From: Micrococcaceae bacterium | Lineage (GTDB): Bacteria; Actinomycetota; Actinomycetes; Actinomycetales; Micrococcaceae | Length of the DNA stretch: 38,472 bases | NCBI GenBank assembly: GCA_013393415.1 | Contig: JABXHI010000016.1 | Location: 1 to 38,472 of the forward strand | Direction of reading: 5' to 3' | Part shown: piece by piece, positions 15,654-22,462 of the stretch | Numbering within the stretch: the stretch's first letter is position 1 | Layout: every line of letters begins with the position of its first letter | Position numbers and translations under genes: made by a program | Notes under the pieces: generated by a model | The model's database searches: none | What the model saw: the letters and a program-made list of their open reading frames with translations, nothing else | What the model was told of the DNA's origin: nothing

Positions 15654-16387
15654 TGCTTGCGGTGCTCACCATTCTGGCCGTAGCCATGACCGACCTCATC
15701 CGGCTGACGAAAGCCCACGTGTCCGCGCGGGCCGTCCAATTTGTGCAATTGGGATGGTGGCTGGCGGTTATCTTCGCTGCGGCAATCTGGGTCCGACCCG
15801 AAGCGTGGGTGGGAGCAGTCGCCGCAATCGTGGCAGCCGCGTGGTACTTCGGCGCCGAACGCATGGACCGGCCCAAGCAGGCAGACGATAGCGCACCGTC
15901 CACATCGGAGTTGTACGCGTGGACGGCGGTCGCGCTGGTCGTTGTAATTGCCGGATTCGCCTGGCTCGACGTCGTGGTCTTGCAGTCGTTCGTGCCCGCC
16001 GGACTCATGTGGCTGGCACTTGCCCTGTTCTTGACCCAGACCAGTAACCGGATCACCCGCGCCGTCCTGCTCCTTTCGGGACGCGGAGCCGACGAGGCTC
16101 CTGCCGCACCGGGGTCGATGCCGGCCAGTCGGCTCAAGGGCGGGCGCGTGATCGGCCCGCTGGAGCGGATCTTCATCATGGTGCTGACCGTGGTCGGTGC
16201 CTATCACGTGGTTGCAGCGCTCATGGCAGCCAAAGGCATAGTGCGCTTCCCCGAGATCTCCGCCGAAGCAAAACGCGACGATGCGCCTGCCGAAGTGGGA
16301 TCCAAGGCTGAAGAGTTTCTCGTCGGCAGTCTCGCGAGTTGGGGCTTGGCCGGCGGCGCAGGGCTGTTGGCGTGGATGTTTGTTTAG
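15653..16387 (+). CDS. Membrane partner of the SatD-like protein (DUF3307-like C-terminus)
   Basis: 244-residue membrane protein with about seven hydrophobic segments. The C-terminal region reads GRVIGPLERIFIMVLTVVGA, then AAKGIVRFPEI, then EEFLVGSLASWGLAGGAGL. This matches the conserved pattern I recall for DUF3307-type proteins (G-x-[IL]-E-R, AAKsi-R-F, [EY]-x-L-[IV]-G-[ST]-L-x-S) that sit next to satD in other bacteria. The exact role is unknown. It overlaps the satD-like stop by one base, so both are made together. A near-copy of the operon's palindromic site follows 21 bases after the stop. Confidence 0.75.
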   Translation: MLAVLTILAVAMTDLIRLTKAHVSARAVQFVQLGWWLAVIFAAAIWVRPEAWVGAVAAIVAAAWYFGAERMDRPKQADDSAPSTSELYAWTAVALVVVIAGFAWLDVVVLQSFVPAGLMWLALALFLTQTSNRITRAVLLLSGRGADEAPAAPGSMPASRLKGGRVIGPLERIFIMVLTVVGAYHVVAALMAAKGIVRFPEISAEAKRDDAPAEVGSKAEEFLVGSLASWGLAGGAGLLAWMFV

Positions 16388-16408
16388 CGAAAGGTGTCCG
16401 CAAAATGC

Positions 16409-16430
16409 GTTATACCTTGATGGATATAAG
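16409..16430. promoter_or_regulatory. Second copy of the 22-bp SatD-operon site
   Basis: GTTATAC-n8-ATATAAG matches the site at 14966-14987 at most positions (15 of the 21 inner bases). It lies after the SatD operon and before the Abi_2/small-RNA locus, so it may put both loci under one regulator. Confidence 0.45.
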
Positions 16431-16483
16431 ATGTTCTGTTTTGAAAATTTGGGTCAGGTACATGGAAACCCGGTGATCAAAAT

Positions 16484-16513
16484 TTGAGTTTCGCTCCTGT
16501 AATGGAATATAGT
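16484..16513 (+). promoter_or_regulatory. Predicted promoter of a small RNA
   Basis: TTGAGT (16484-16489) and TATAGT (16508-16513) with an 18-base spacer resemble a housekeeping -35/-10 pair. Transcription would begin near 16519-16521. Confidence 0.4.
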
Positions 16514-16518
16514 TGTGG

Positions 16519-16576
16519 TCAATAGCTCCCCCGAAGCCTCTCAGCGATGCGCAACTCGGGGGCCCTTTTGTTTTCA
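16519..16576 (+). ncRNA. Putative short structured RNA upstream of the Abi_2 gene
   Basis: From the predicted start, the RNA forms a 7-bp stem (CCCCCGA 16528-16534 with TCGGGGG 16556-16562) that closes a 21-base loop. The loop can form a small inner GCG-AUG-CGC hairpin. The stem is followed by CCCUUUUGUUUU, as in a terminator. The gene's ATG lies only about 10 bases after this. It could be a ~55-nt RNA, a leader attenuator, or both. Abi_2/AbiF genes are reported to have associated structured RNAs (recalled, not checked). Confidence 0.4.
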
Positions 16577-16584
16577 GGTGCTTG

Positions 16585-17079
16585 ATGGTAGTTCCTTTTT
16601 TGTCGCTGGATGAGCGAGTGGAGTACTTATACGACCGTGGGTATTTTCGCGTCGGAAGTATCCAAGATAAACATCGGAGGCGTCTTGAGGAAATCAACTT
16701 TCACTATTTTCTCGGGTATGCTAGAAATTTTCGCTATCTGGTCGACAAAGGAAGCATTTCTTCAGCAAAAGAACCTGACCTAGTATTTCAGCTTATCGAT
16801 CTTGACCATACAACATCGGCGCATGCATAGGCGGGGCTGCGGAAGATGGAATGGGCATTACGAAACTCGGTTACGAAGCACTACTGTCAAAAATTCGATC
16901 CGTATGGCTCGTTCTTGGACGGCGCCCAGTACCGAGAACTGAGCCGTGAATATACCCATGAAGATCTCATCAAGAATATCTTGGATAATACCCTTAAGCA
17001 TAGAGAACCGTTCGTCAGGGATCATTTAAGGAGTCGCGCGGATGAAGTAAGTAGTGGGGTGAGAGTACACCGTCAGTGA
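16585..17079 (+). pseudogene. Abi_2 (AbiD/AbiF-type) abortive-infection gene, interrupted by a stop
   Basis: Two pieces in the same frame, joined through a single TAG (16828-16830). Piece 1 (from ATG 16585, AGGTG just upstream) starts VVPFLSLDERVEYLYDRGYF, the typical Abi_2 opening. Piece 2 continues AGLRKMEWALRNSVTKHYC, holding the family's 'ExALRN' helix and an R-x5-H motif like that of HEPN ribonucleases. The frame ends at 17079, around 165 codons in all, against roughly 300 in the family, so the 3' half is also lost. It was probably a phage-defence toxin that cleaves RNA. The base composition is lower in GC than the neighbours, suggesting transfer. Readthrough cannot be excluded, but a null allele is more likely. 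Confidence 0.65.
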
Positions 17080-17166
17080 CAGTATAGAATCCGACGATGG
17101 TGAAGATCGCGACGACGACTAACCCCGTCGTACATCAGAACTGAATACTGAACCGAACACGAATCA

Positions 17167-17206
17167 GGAACCGGCATCTGGTGTCTATACATCGGGTGCC
17201 GGTTCC
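17167..17206. repeat. 10-bp inverted repeat without a T-run
   Basis: GGAACCGGCA (17167-17176) and TGCCGGTTCC (17197-17206) form a strong stem with a 20-base loop in the otherwise empty stretch between the Abi remnant and the dehydratase gene. No T-run follows on either side, so it may be a factor-dependent terminator or a regulatory dyad. Confidence 0.45.
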
Positions 17207-17324
17207 GCGCGTTGGAGCGGGTGGCCGACCGCCCGAACTCTCGACACTACCGAGTGCAGCTGACACACTTGAAGTGGAGCCAATGTCGGTTTAAATCGAC
17301 ACCACAATGTTTAGGAGGCCCACC

Positions 17325-17993
17325 ATGACTCAAGTGACCTCATCTGAAGCTCAAGAACAACTCCCCGGCTGGACGGTCGTCGACGGACGCCTTGAAATCA
17401 GCGTTCGCGCCAAAGACTTTGAAGGTGCTATCGAATTCGTCAACCGTTTCGCTGACGTCGCTGAAGCGCAGGATCATCACCCAGATTTTGATATCCGCTA
17501 CAACACCATTCGGATGCGCGTGGTCAGCCACGATGTCGGCGGCCTGACCGATCGCGACATAAAATTCGCCGCCGAACTCGACAAACTGATCGAAGAGCTG
17601 GAACTCAAACGCCAGCCGAAAAAGATCAGCCGCACCCACATGGTCGTTGTCAGCCCAGACATTGAGGCCATCAAACCGTTTTGGAAAGCCGTCTTCGACT
17701 TTAAAGACGCCTCGGGTGCCGACGACGCCGAGATGCTCGTGGATCGTTCCGATGTGCTCGACCCAATCCGGTTCCACCAGCGCGCCGATACCACCATTCC
17801 GGCCGATGACGTGAATCCATCAGCGGGCCCCATGAGCATCCACGTGGATGTTTTTGTCCCCGCAGAGTTGGTCGAGGAACGAAAAGATGCAGCCATCGAA
17901 GCCGGTGGGAAACTTCTGAGCGACGCCGATGCACCCAACATGTGGGAACTTGCCGATGTTGATGGCAACCGCGTGTATCTGCGCAGCGAGTAG
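17325..17993 (+). CDS. Pterin-4a-carbinolamine dehydratase fused to a VOC/glyoxalase domain
   Basis: 222-residue two-domain cytoplasmic protein. Residues about 1-95 are a PCD/DCoH domain, with HHPDFDIRYN (His51, His52) and SHDVGGLTDRD (His69, Asp70). In the family these dehydrate 4a-hydroxytetrahydrobiopterin formed by aromatic amino-acid hydroxylases. Residues about 103-222 are a VOC/glyoxalase-like domain (THMVVVSPDIEAIKPFWKAV ... LADVDGNRVYL). The start at ATG 17325 follows AGGAGG with a good spacing. Upstream are about 245 empty bases with a hairpin. No aromatic hydroxylase is seen nearby. The role of the fused VOC domain is unknown; it could bind the pterin or a related ligand. Confidence 0.88.
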   Translation: MTQVTSSEAQEQLPGWTVVDGRLEISVRAKDFEGAIEFVNRFADVAEAQDHHPDFDIRYNTIRMRVVSHDVGGLTDRDIKFAAELDKLIEELELKRQPKKISRTHMVVVSPDIEAIKPFWKAVFDFKDASGADDAEMLVDRSDVLDPIRFHQRADTTIPADDVNPSAGPMSIHVDVFVPAELVEERKDAAIEAGGKLLSDADAPNMWELADVDGNRVYLRSE

Positions 17994-18023
17994 GAAATGT
18001 TGTGCTGCACGACCCGACGCAGG

Positions 18024-18984
18024 TTAGGCGATGTCGCGAACCTGTGTTGGCACGTCTGTACGTGTCCTTGAACGTCGAGCCGAAACCGGTTTGATAAAAG
18101 CACCAATGACCGCAACGCCCGCGGCAAATAGAAATGCGACTCGAAGATCGAATGCCCCCGCGATCATACCCATCAGCGGCGAACCAACCGCTTGACCCAG
18201 GGCAATGACGAGAAACGCGATGCCCACACCAGAGGCAGGGCTGTAGGGGTACACATTCGTCCCCCAAATCAGCAGCAGGCTGGTGAGCCCGATGTATGTG
18301 AGTCCAAATGCTGCGGCACCAAACCATGCAATGCCGGAGAAGTGCGGGAACACGGCGAAGAGGGCTGTGCCAAGTGCCATGAGAAGCATGGCGAGGCGCC
18401 AGGATTTCCGCAGCCCGAAGCGGTGGCCGACGTCTCGTGCCGCGGCACCGAGTGTGCCCACCGCACCGAGGAACACCCAGGCCACGGCGGAAGCGGTGTC
18501 GCTGAGCCTGCCCACCGTCGTCAACAGGTCACGGCCGAACGTCCAGATTGCGGTGCTGGCCCAGACCCACCATGCCCGCGGAGACAATCAGCAACCCGGA
18601 CCCTTGGGGAAACAGCGGCTTAGGAATGAGATGCTGCAGTACTCCTGGCGTTTTGCCCTGAGCTGGTTGCCGTGGCACACTGCGTGCCACCCACATCGTC
18701 GCACCGGCGCAGACGAGTGCAAAGGCGAGCCACGCCGCACGCCAGTGGTCAAATGTCAGCAATGCGATCGGCACGGCAACCGCAACGCCCACACCGGTCC
18801 CGGCGTTGATAATCGTCTGGGTGCGATTGCGAATGTGATGTTGGACTGTATGGGCGACGGCGTGCGCTAATGGGGGAGATGCAATGCCGGTACTGGTTCC
18901 CGCAATGACTACACCCAGGGCGAGTATGATGGCGTTGGGTGCCAAGCCCACCGTCAAGGTGCCCAACGTGGCAATGCCGGACAA
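18024..18984 (-). pseudogene. MFS transporter, 5'-truncated and frameshifted
   Basis: Two overlapping frames encode consecutive parts of one major facilitator. The first (down from 18984) reads LAPNAIILALGVVIAGTSTG and then GLLIVSAGMVGLG. The second resumes as ASTAIWTFGRDLLTTVGRLS and runs to 18024 with the C-terminal helices. Removing one base from the CCC run at 18560-18562 joins them perfectly, so this is a one-base insertion or a sequencing error. The first ~60 residues (helices 1-2) are also missing: homology stops near 18984-19000, next to transposon DNA. The gene is therefore dead even if the shift is an artefact. Confidence 0.8.
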
Positions 18985-19067
18985 TTCCCCGGAATGACAA
19001 TCCTAAGGACGTCAGTGTGCTGGTGAGTCACAAACAGTCGATATCGGACGGCCAGTACCTATCCTGC

Positions 19068-19106
19068 CTGTGAGACTTAGTAGTAGCTGGTCTGGGACTA
19101 GCTGGC
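19068..19106 (+). repeat. Left 39-bp inverted repeat of the IS110 element
   Basis: Begins CTGTGAGACTT and ends GACTAGCTGGC. Pairs with 20459-20497 in reverse complement with 5 mismatches in 39. It is subterminal: 44 bases inside the direct repeat. Confidence 0.8.
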
Positions 19107-19374
19107 AGTATGGATGTCGGCCGTTGCTACCACCGGACGTGACTCGTATCCTGCTTGACCTTCAGAGTGTCTTTTGGCTGAATTGTCCGTTTGGATTGGT
19201 AGTGCGGCTGGCATCTGTCTGGCCCATGTCGGGTGACTTGATGAGAAGATTGTCCACCGTATCAACGGTGTGACCCGTCACAGGAATGTTCCGATGTGAT
19301 GATGTACCCAGACTGGTACCGGCCGTTTAGCGGTCACTTGACCAGGCCCATCGCATTGGAGGTGCACTTACCAC
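19107..19374 (+). ncRNA. Candidate bridge RNA region of the IS110 element
   Basis: Noncoding 5' end of the element, where IS110-group members encode their bridge RNA. Visible stems include CACCG-TATCAA-CGGTG (19255-19270), the overlapping TGTGAC-CC-GTCACA (19269-19282) and GTACC-CAGACT-GGTAC near 19305-19320. Exact RNA ends and the target- and donor-binding loops cannot be fixed by eye. Confidence 0.35.
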
Positions 19375-20445
19375 GTGTCCATCGTCGCAAGAACACATCC
19401 GTATGTTGTCGGTGTTGATACCCATGCTCGTAACCATGTGTACACGATCTTGGCTGCCAATACTGGCGAGCAGATCGATGCCCGAGATTTTCCCACGACC
19501 ACCGCTGGGATTCGCCGGGCCATTGCTTGGGTGGCCCGGCGGACCGAGGCTGATGCTGATACCTTGTGGGTGATCGAAGGGGCTGCCTCCTACGGAGCTA
19601 TTCTCACGGGCATCGTCGTCTCGCATGGCTACCCGGTGGCCGAAGCGCCGTGGATGGATGCCACCCAACGCCGCGGTGTCGGCAAATCTGATGCGCTAGA
19701 TGCCCACCGCATTGCAGCGGCCACGTTACCGCTACCGGTGGACAAACTGCGCAGACCACGGCTCAACGACGGGGTCCGCCAAGCCATCCGGATCCTGGTG
19801 ACCGCACGAAATTCTTTGACCACAGACCGCACCCGAGCCGTCAATGCCCTGACCGCGTTGCTGCGCAGCAACGACTTGAGTATGGATGCTCGCAAAGCGT
19901 TGAGTAAAACCCAGATGGCTGAAATCGCAGCATGGCGATCCCGTAACGAAGAACTCTCCTTGTCAATCGCCCGGGCTGAAGCAGTCCGGTTGGCCAAACA
20001 CTTGCTAGCAGTCGATGAGCAGCTAGCTGCTAATGAGCGTCAGCTGACCGAGCTGGTCCAGATCAGTGAAGCCGCACCCTTACTGGAAGAAAAAGGGGTC
20101 GCTGCTATCAGCGCGGCGAAATGTTTGGCCGCATGGTCCCACCATGGCCGTATCACCACAGAGGCAGAATTCGCGTCATTAGCCGGGGCCAACCCAATCC
20201 CGGCATCCTCAGGCAACACCATCAGACACCGGCTCAACCGCGGCGGAGATCGTGCGCTCAATAGCGCCCTGCACATGGTGGCTGTCACCAGAATGCAACA
20301 CGACGCAGAAACCCGAGCGTATGTCGACAAACGACGGGCCGAGCACAAAACCGATCGGGAAATCCGACGCTGCCTGAAACGGTACATCGCACGACGGATC
20401 TTCAAAGTACTCAATGCCTCAGCTGTCTCGATGCAACTGGCTTGA
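19375..20445 (+). CDS. IS110-family transposase (DEDD + Transposase_20)
   Basis: 356-residue transposase/recombinase. The N-terminal RuvC-like DEDD domain shows VGVDTHARNHVYTIL (Asp at the first catalytic site), then GAASYG, and GKSDALDAHRIA, the family's DxxDA motif. The middle is a coiled coil. The C-terminal Transposase_20 domain reads GVAAISAAKCLAAW, then FASLAGANPIPASSGNTIRH (partial), with the Ser-containing catalytic loop PASSG. The start is GTG at 19375. GGAGG lies 12 bases upstream, slightly far. The frame is intact and full length, so the element may still be active. IS110 enzymes use a structured RNA to choose donor and target DNA. Confidence 0.93.
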   Translation: MSIVARTHPYVVGVDTHARNHVYTILAANTGEQIDARDFPTTTAGIRRAIAWVARRTEADADTLWVIEGAASYGAILTGIVVSHGYPVAEAPWMDATQRRGVGKSDALDAHRIAAATLPLPVDKLRRPRLNDGVRQAIRILVTARNSLTTDRTRAVNALTALLRSNDLSMDARKALSKTQMAEIAAWRSRNEELSLSIARAEAVRLAKHLLAVDEQLAANERQLTELVQISEAAPLLEEKGVAAISAAKCLAAWSHHGRITTEAEFASLAGANPIPASSGNTIRHRLNRGGDRALNSALHMVAVTRMQHDAETRAYVDKRRAEHKTDREIRRCLKRYIARRIFKVLNASAVSMQLA

Positions 20446-20458
20446 CGGACATAGAAGA

Positions 20459-20497
20459 GTCAGCCAGTCCCAGACCAGCCACTTCCAAGTCTCACAG
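20459..20497 (-). repeat. Right 39-bp inverted repeat of the IS110 element
   Basis: Reverse complement of 19068-19106 with 5 mismatches. It ends 13 bases after the transposase stop begins its 3' noncoding tail and overlaps the right direct repeat by three bases (20495-20497). Confidence 0.8.
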
Positions 20498-20780
20498 TGT
20501 GCTGGATCAATCCAAAGGCAGCGCGGATGCGCTTATTATAGCCGGATTGCTGCGGAATATACGGGAACACATCGGCCAGGTGTTCTCGGGCGTAGCGGAC
20601 CCATTTGGACTCCGAGGACTCCCCGTGGGTGAGATGCTGAGCAATCGCCAAGCACAGCAATTCAGCATCGGTGAGCTGGTGGTTTCGACCACGCCGCACC
20701 GGTGGGTCGTAGGCTGGGATGACTTTATCAGTGATGAAAACGTACAGTGTTACCAGGAGGGTGTTTAAGTTTGTATTCAC
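20498..20780 (-). pseudogene. IS982-family transposase, N-terminal fragment
   Basis: The minus strand encodes about 95 residues of an IS982 transposase start: MNTNLNTLLVTLYVFI, then LTDAELLCLAIAQHLTHG, then VRYAREHLADVFPYIPQQSG and YNKRIRAAFGLIQHT. The start is GTG at 20780. The DDE catalytic domain is missing, because the IS110 element sits here and the remainder on its far side (about 18985-19012) is only a few codons before the MFS remnant. So IS982 was already truncated when IS110 entered it. Confidence 0.78.
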
Positions 20781-20801
20781 AACATATTCTTAACACCCTC
20801 C
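20756..20801 (-). promoter_or_regulatory. Hairpin enclosing the IS982 transposase start
   Basis: GGAGGGTGTTTAAG (20756-20769) and CTTAACACCCTCC (20789-20801) form a 13-bp stem with one bulged base. The GTG start at 20780 and its surroundings are in the loop, and the upstream arm contains GGAGGG, a ribosome-binding-site-like box. Translation of the transposase could be limited by this fold. Confidence 0.5.
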
Positions 20802-21046
20802 AACCCGCTTTAACAGGTCCGATCGACGCAAAAACTCAGAAATATTCACCCTCGAAACGCGCCGTCACCAACCCGCGAATTAGGACTTACTCATCTAGGA
20901 CAGTTTTCGTTTTTATAAGGAACCGACATTTTTCAGCAATTGCTATGTATGTATGACTGTGACTGTTTACCTCCTTTGGTGGGCTTTCACAGCTTCATTC
21001 GGCGGGGACAGGATGTCAGGCTTTGGCCGCGACACCATCTTTTCGT

Positions 21047-21238
21047 CTAATCTTCCCGCTCGTCGTCATCGAGTGGTACATCTTGCTGCTGTTCGATCCA
21101 ATCGACTTCGCTGACCGAACTGTCCCGCGTCTCCATGGGCGCTAACGTCTCGTCGCCCTCTCCTTCGCCAGAGATAATCTGCTCGGCCAGCTCCTCTTCA
21201 GGGACTTCTAGATTGACCTTTTTGCGTTCTGCCATCAT
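21047..21238 (-). CDS. Small acidic protein coupled to an HspR-like regulator
   Basis: 63-residue acidic, hydrophilic protein (MMAERKKVNLEVPEEELAEQ ... DVPLDDDERED). AAGGAG precedes the ATG at 21238, and the ATGA overlap with the preceding regulator's stop points to translational coupling. It is not a recognised family. The charge and lack of hydrophobic core suggest disorder. Being in the HspR operon, it may modulate the regulator or a chaperone (inference). About 245 bases with no gene follow before the IS982 remnant. Confidence 0.6.
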   Translation of the reverse strand: MMAERKKVNLEVPEEELAEQIISGEGEGDETLAPMETRDSSVSEVDWIEQQQDVPLDDDERED

Positions 21239-21534
21239 GTCTGCTCCTTCCATTGGGCTCGAAGCCTAGCATTTTCGTCTTGCAAATTGAGCACCATCTC
21301 AACACCAGCGAGATTAAGGCCGGAATCGATCAAAGCCGTGACACGACTCAGACGCTCAATATCACTGCGACTGTAGCGACGCGTTCCGCCCTCTGTGCGG
21401 GCCGGATCCACTAAGCCACGTGTCTCATACATTCGCAGCGTCTGTACGCCAGCACCGACGATCTCAGCTGCAACTGAAATCGTGTACACGGCCCTGTGCT
21501 CATCGCTCTTTTCGAAGCGTTCTGAATTTCTCAT
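21235..21534 (-). CDS. HspR-like MerR-family heat-shock regulator
   Basis: About 99-residue MerR-type DNA-binding protein. The sequence YTISVAAEIVGAGVQTLRMY, then ETRGLVDPARTEGGTRRYS, followed by NLAGVEMVLNLQDENARLR, matches the HspR pattern (helix-turn-helix, wing, then NLAGIk-ii-le), whose members repress dnaK/clpB/hsp20 genes. AAGGA lies 6 bases before ATG 21534, so this start is preferred over 21549. It is divergent from hsp20 with 97 bases between, and an inverted repeat lies in the gap. It probably represses both itself and hsp20. Confidence 0.85.
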   Translation of the reverse strand: MRNSERFEKSDEHRAVYTISVAAEIVGAGVQTLRMYETRGLVDPARTEGGTRRYSRSDIERLSRVTALIDSGLNLAGVEMVLNLQDENARLRAQWKEQT

Positions 21535-21545
21535 CAACATTCCTT

Positions 21546-21589
21546 GCATCGCTATACAAGCTATGCTATAACAAATGTATAGTGGATGC
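21546..21589. promoter_or_regulatory. Inverted repeat between the HspR-like and hsp20 genes
   Basis: GCATC-n-CTATAC (21546-21557) and GTATAG-nn-GATGC (21577-21589) form an imperfect dyad centred in the divergent promoter. It differs from the classic HAIR element (CTTGAGT-n7-ACTCAAG), so the protein's site may have diverged. Confidence 0.45.
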
Positions 21590-21631
21590 TAGAGGTTTCC
21601 GCTACAGATCAACATAGAAAGGGGAGCAAAC

Positions 21632-22063
21632 ATGCTGATGCGTACCGATCCATTTCGTGAATTCGACCGCCTAACCCAGCAAGTCCTTGGCGGCAACGGG
21701 ACTGCCGCTCGGCCCACCGTTATGCCGATGGACGCTTGGCGCGAAGGAGACACTTTCCACATCGAGTTTGACCTACCCGGTGTTGATACCTCCAGTATCG
21801 ATCTGGACGTCGAGCGCAATGTTGTGACAGTAAACGCCGAACGTCCGAAACTCGATGACAACAAGGAACGCCTTGCAGCAGAGCGCCCCCGCGGCACATT
21901 TAGCCGACAGCTCGTGCTCGGCGACAACCTAGATACCGATAAGATCACGGCTAATTATGACGCTGGAGTACTGGCGCTCGAGATCCCCGTGGCTGAATCT
22001 GCGAAGCCACGCAAGATTGAGGTCAGTGACGGTGGAAGTGAACAACAATCGATCACACCGTAA
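21632..22063 (+). CDS. Small heat-shock protein, Hsp20/alpha-crystallin family
   Basis: 143-residue ATP-independent holdase chaperone. The alpha-crystallin domain (about 38-128) contains [20 protein letters not shown], then [20 protein letters not shown], and the family-typical [21 protein letters not shown] near the end. GGGGAG precedes the ATG. It oligomerises in the cytoplasm and binds unfolded proteins during heat stress. It is divergent from the HspR-like gene, its likely repressor, and followed after 30 bases by a small ORF. Confidence 0.93.
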   Translation: MLMRTDPFREFDRLTQQVLGGNGTAARPTVMPMDAWREGDTFHIEFDLPGVDTSSIDLDVERNVVTVNAERPKLDDNKERLAAERPRGTFSRQLVLGDNLDTDKITANYDAGVLALEIPVAESAKPRKIEVSDGGSEQQSITP

Positions 22064-22093
22064 CCGGCTGAAGCTCAGAGAAAAGGAGGCACC

Positions 22094-22207
22094 ATGATCA
22101 AGCTCAACAGTGATATCTCCTCACTATCGACCGGCCCCGCGTCTACTGCTGGACGAGACGGCGAAGATGAGTTTGATTGGATCGCCGTCACGGAGCCACC
22201 TTGCTAG
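22094..22207 (+). CDS. 37-residue small protein after hsp20
   Basis: Short ORF with a strong ribosome binding site (AAAAGGAGG, 4 bases before the ATG at 22094). It reads MIKLNSDISSLSTGPA, then STAGRDGEDEFDWIAVTEPPC. Acidic in the second half, it ends in a lone Cys. It is 30 bases after hsp20 and in the same direction, so likely on the same transcript. No family recognised. It may be a genuine heat-shock microprotein or the start of a longer lost gene. Confidence 0.5.
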   Translation: MIKLNSDISSLSTGPASTAGRDGEDEFDWIAVTEPPC

Positions 22208-22462
22208 TTATGAGCGTCCCCCGCGGATGCTAATTCGCTGACAAACATAGAAACACCCTCCAGAGGCAGCTGCCTCGCCGGCCCACACTTAGCTCGACCA
22301 TCATTGGCTCGAAGTGTGGGCCGGAAACATTCCTCGGATTGTGTCACACATGTCGCTTGGACACTTACGGTAGAGTTGTCGCACGCGTTAACGAAAATGG
22401 ACCGCCCGGCATGACTGCTGATTCTGTCTGGCTCCATGGCACTCTAACGGATAGGACCGTTC
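22208..22462. repeat. Adjacent palindromes in the hsp20-FUSC gap
   Basis: A perfect 14-bp palindrome GAGGCAGCTGCCTC (22263-22276) touches a perfect 13-bp inverted repeat, CCGGCCCACACTT (22278-22290) and AAGTGTGGGCCGG (22312-22324). The loop of the second is 21 bases. No T-run follows. The rest of the gap shows no gene. Confidence 0.55.

Larger units (their letters stand above)
19013..20505 (+). mobile_element. IS110-family insertion element with long inverted repeats
   Basis: The element holds one IS110-type transposase and about 300 bases of noncoding DNA at its 5' side. Two 39-bp imperfect inverted repeats lie at 19068-19106 and 20459-20497 (34 of 39 identical). An 11-bp direct repeat CAGTGTGCTGG occurs at 19013-19023 and 20495-20505. 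Removing the 1482 bases between one edge of each direct repeat leaves a continuous minus-strand IS982 reading frame (…GLIQHTDVLRIVI). This supports a clean insertion into an older IS982 copy, with the 11 bases as target/core homology. Confidence 0.75.

Noticed and set aside
15299..16207. Long minus-strand frame (about 300 codons) opposite the SatD operon
   Set aside because: It lies antisense to two well-supported, coupled genes, has no ribosome binding site and is rich in His/Arg/Gly without any family pattern.
17167..17206. Intrinsic terminator before the pterin dehydratase gene
   Set aside because: The stem is strong but has no T-run on either strand; kept only as an inverted repeat.
20442..20768. 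Plus-strand frame after the IS110 transposase
   Set aside because: It is the antisense of the IS982 fragment, which carries the recognisable protein.
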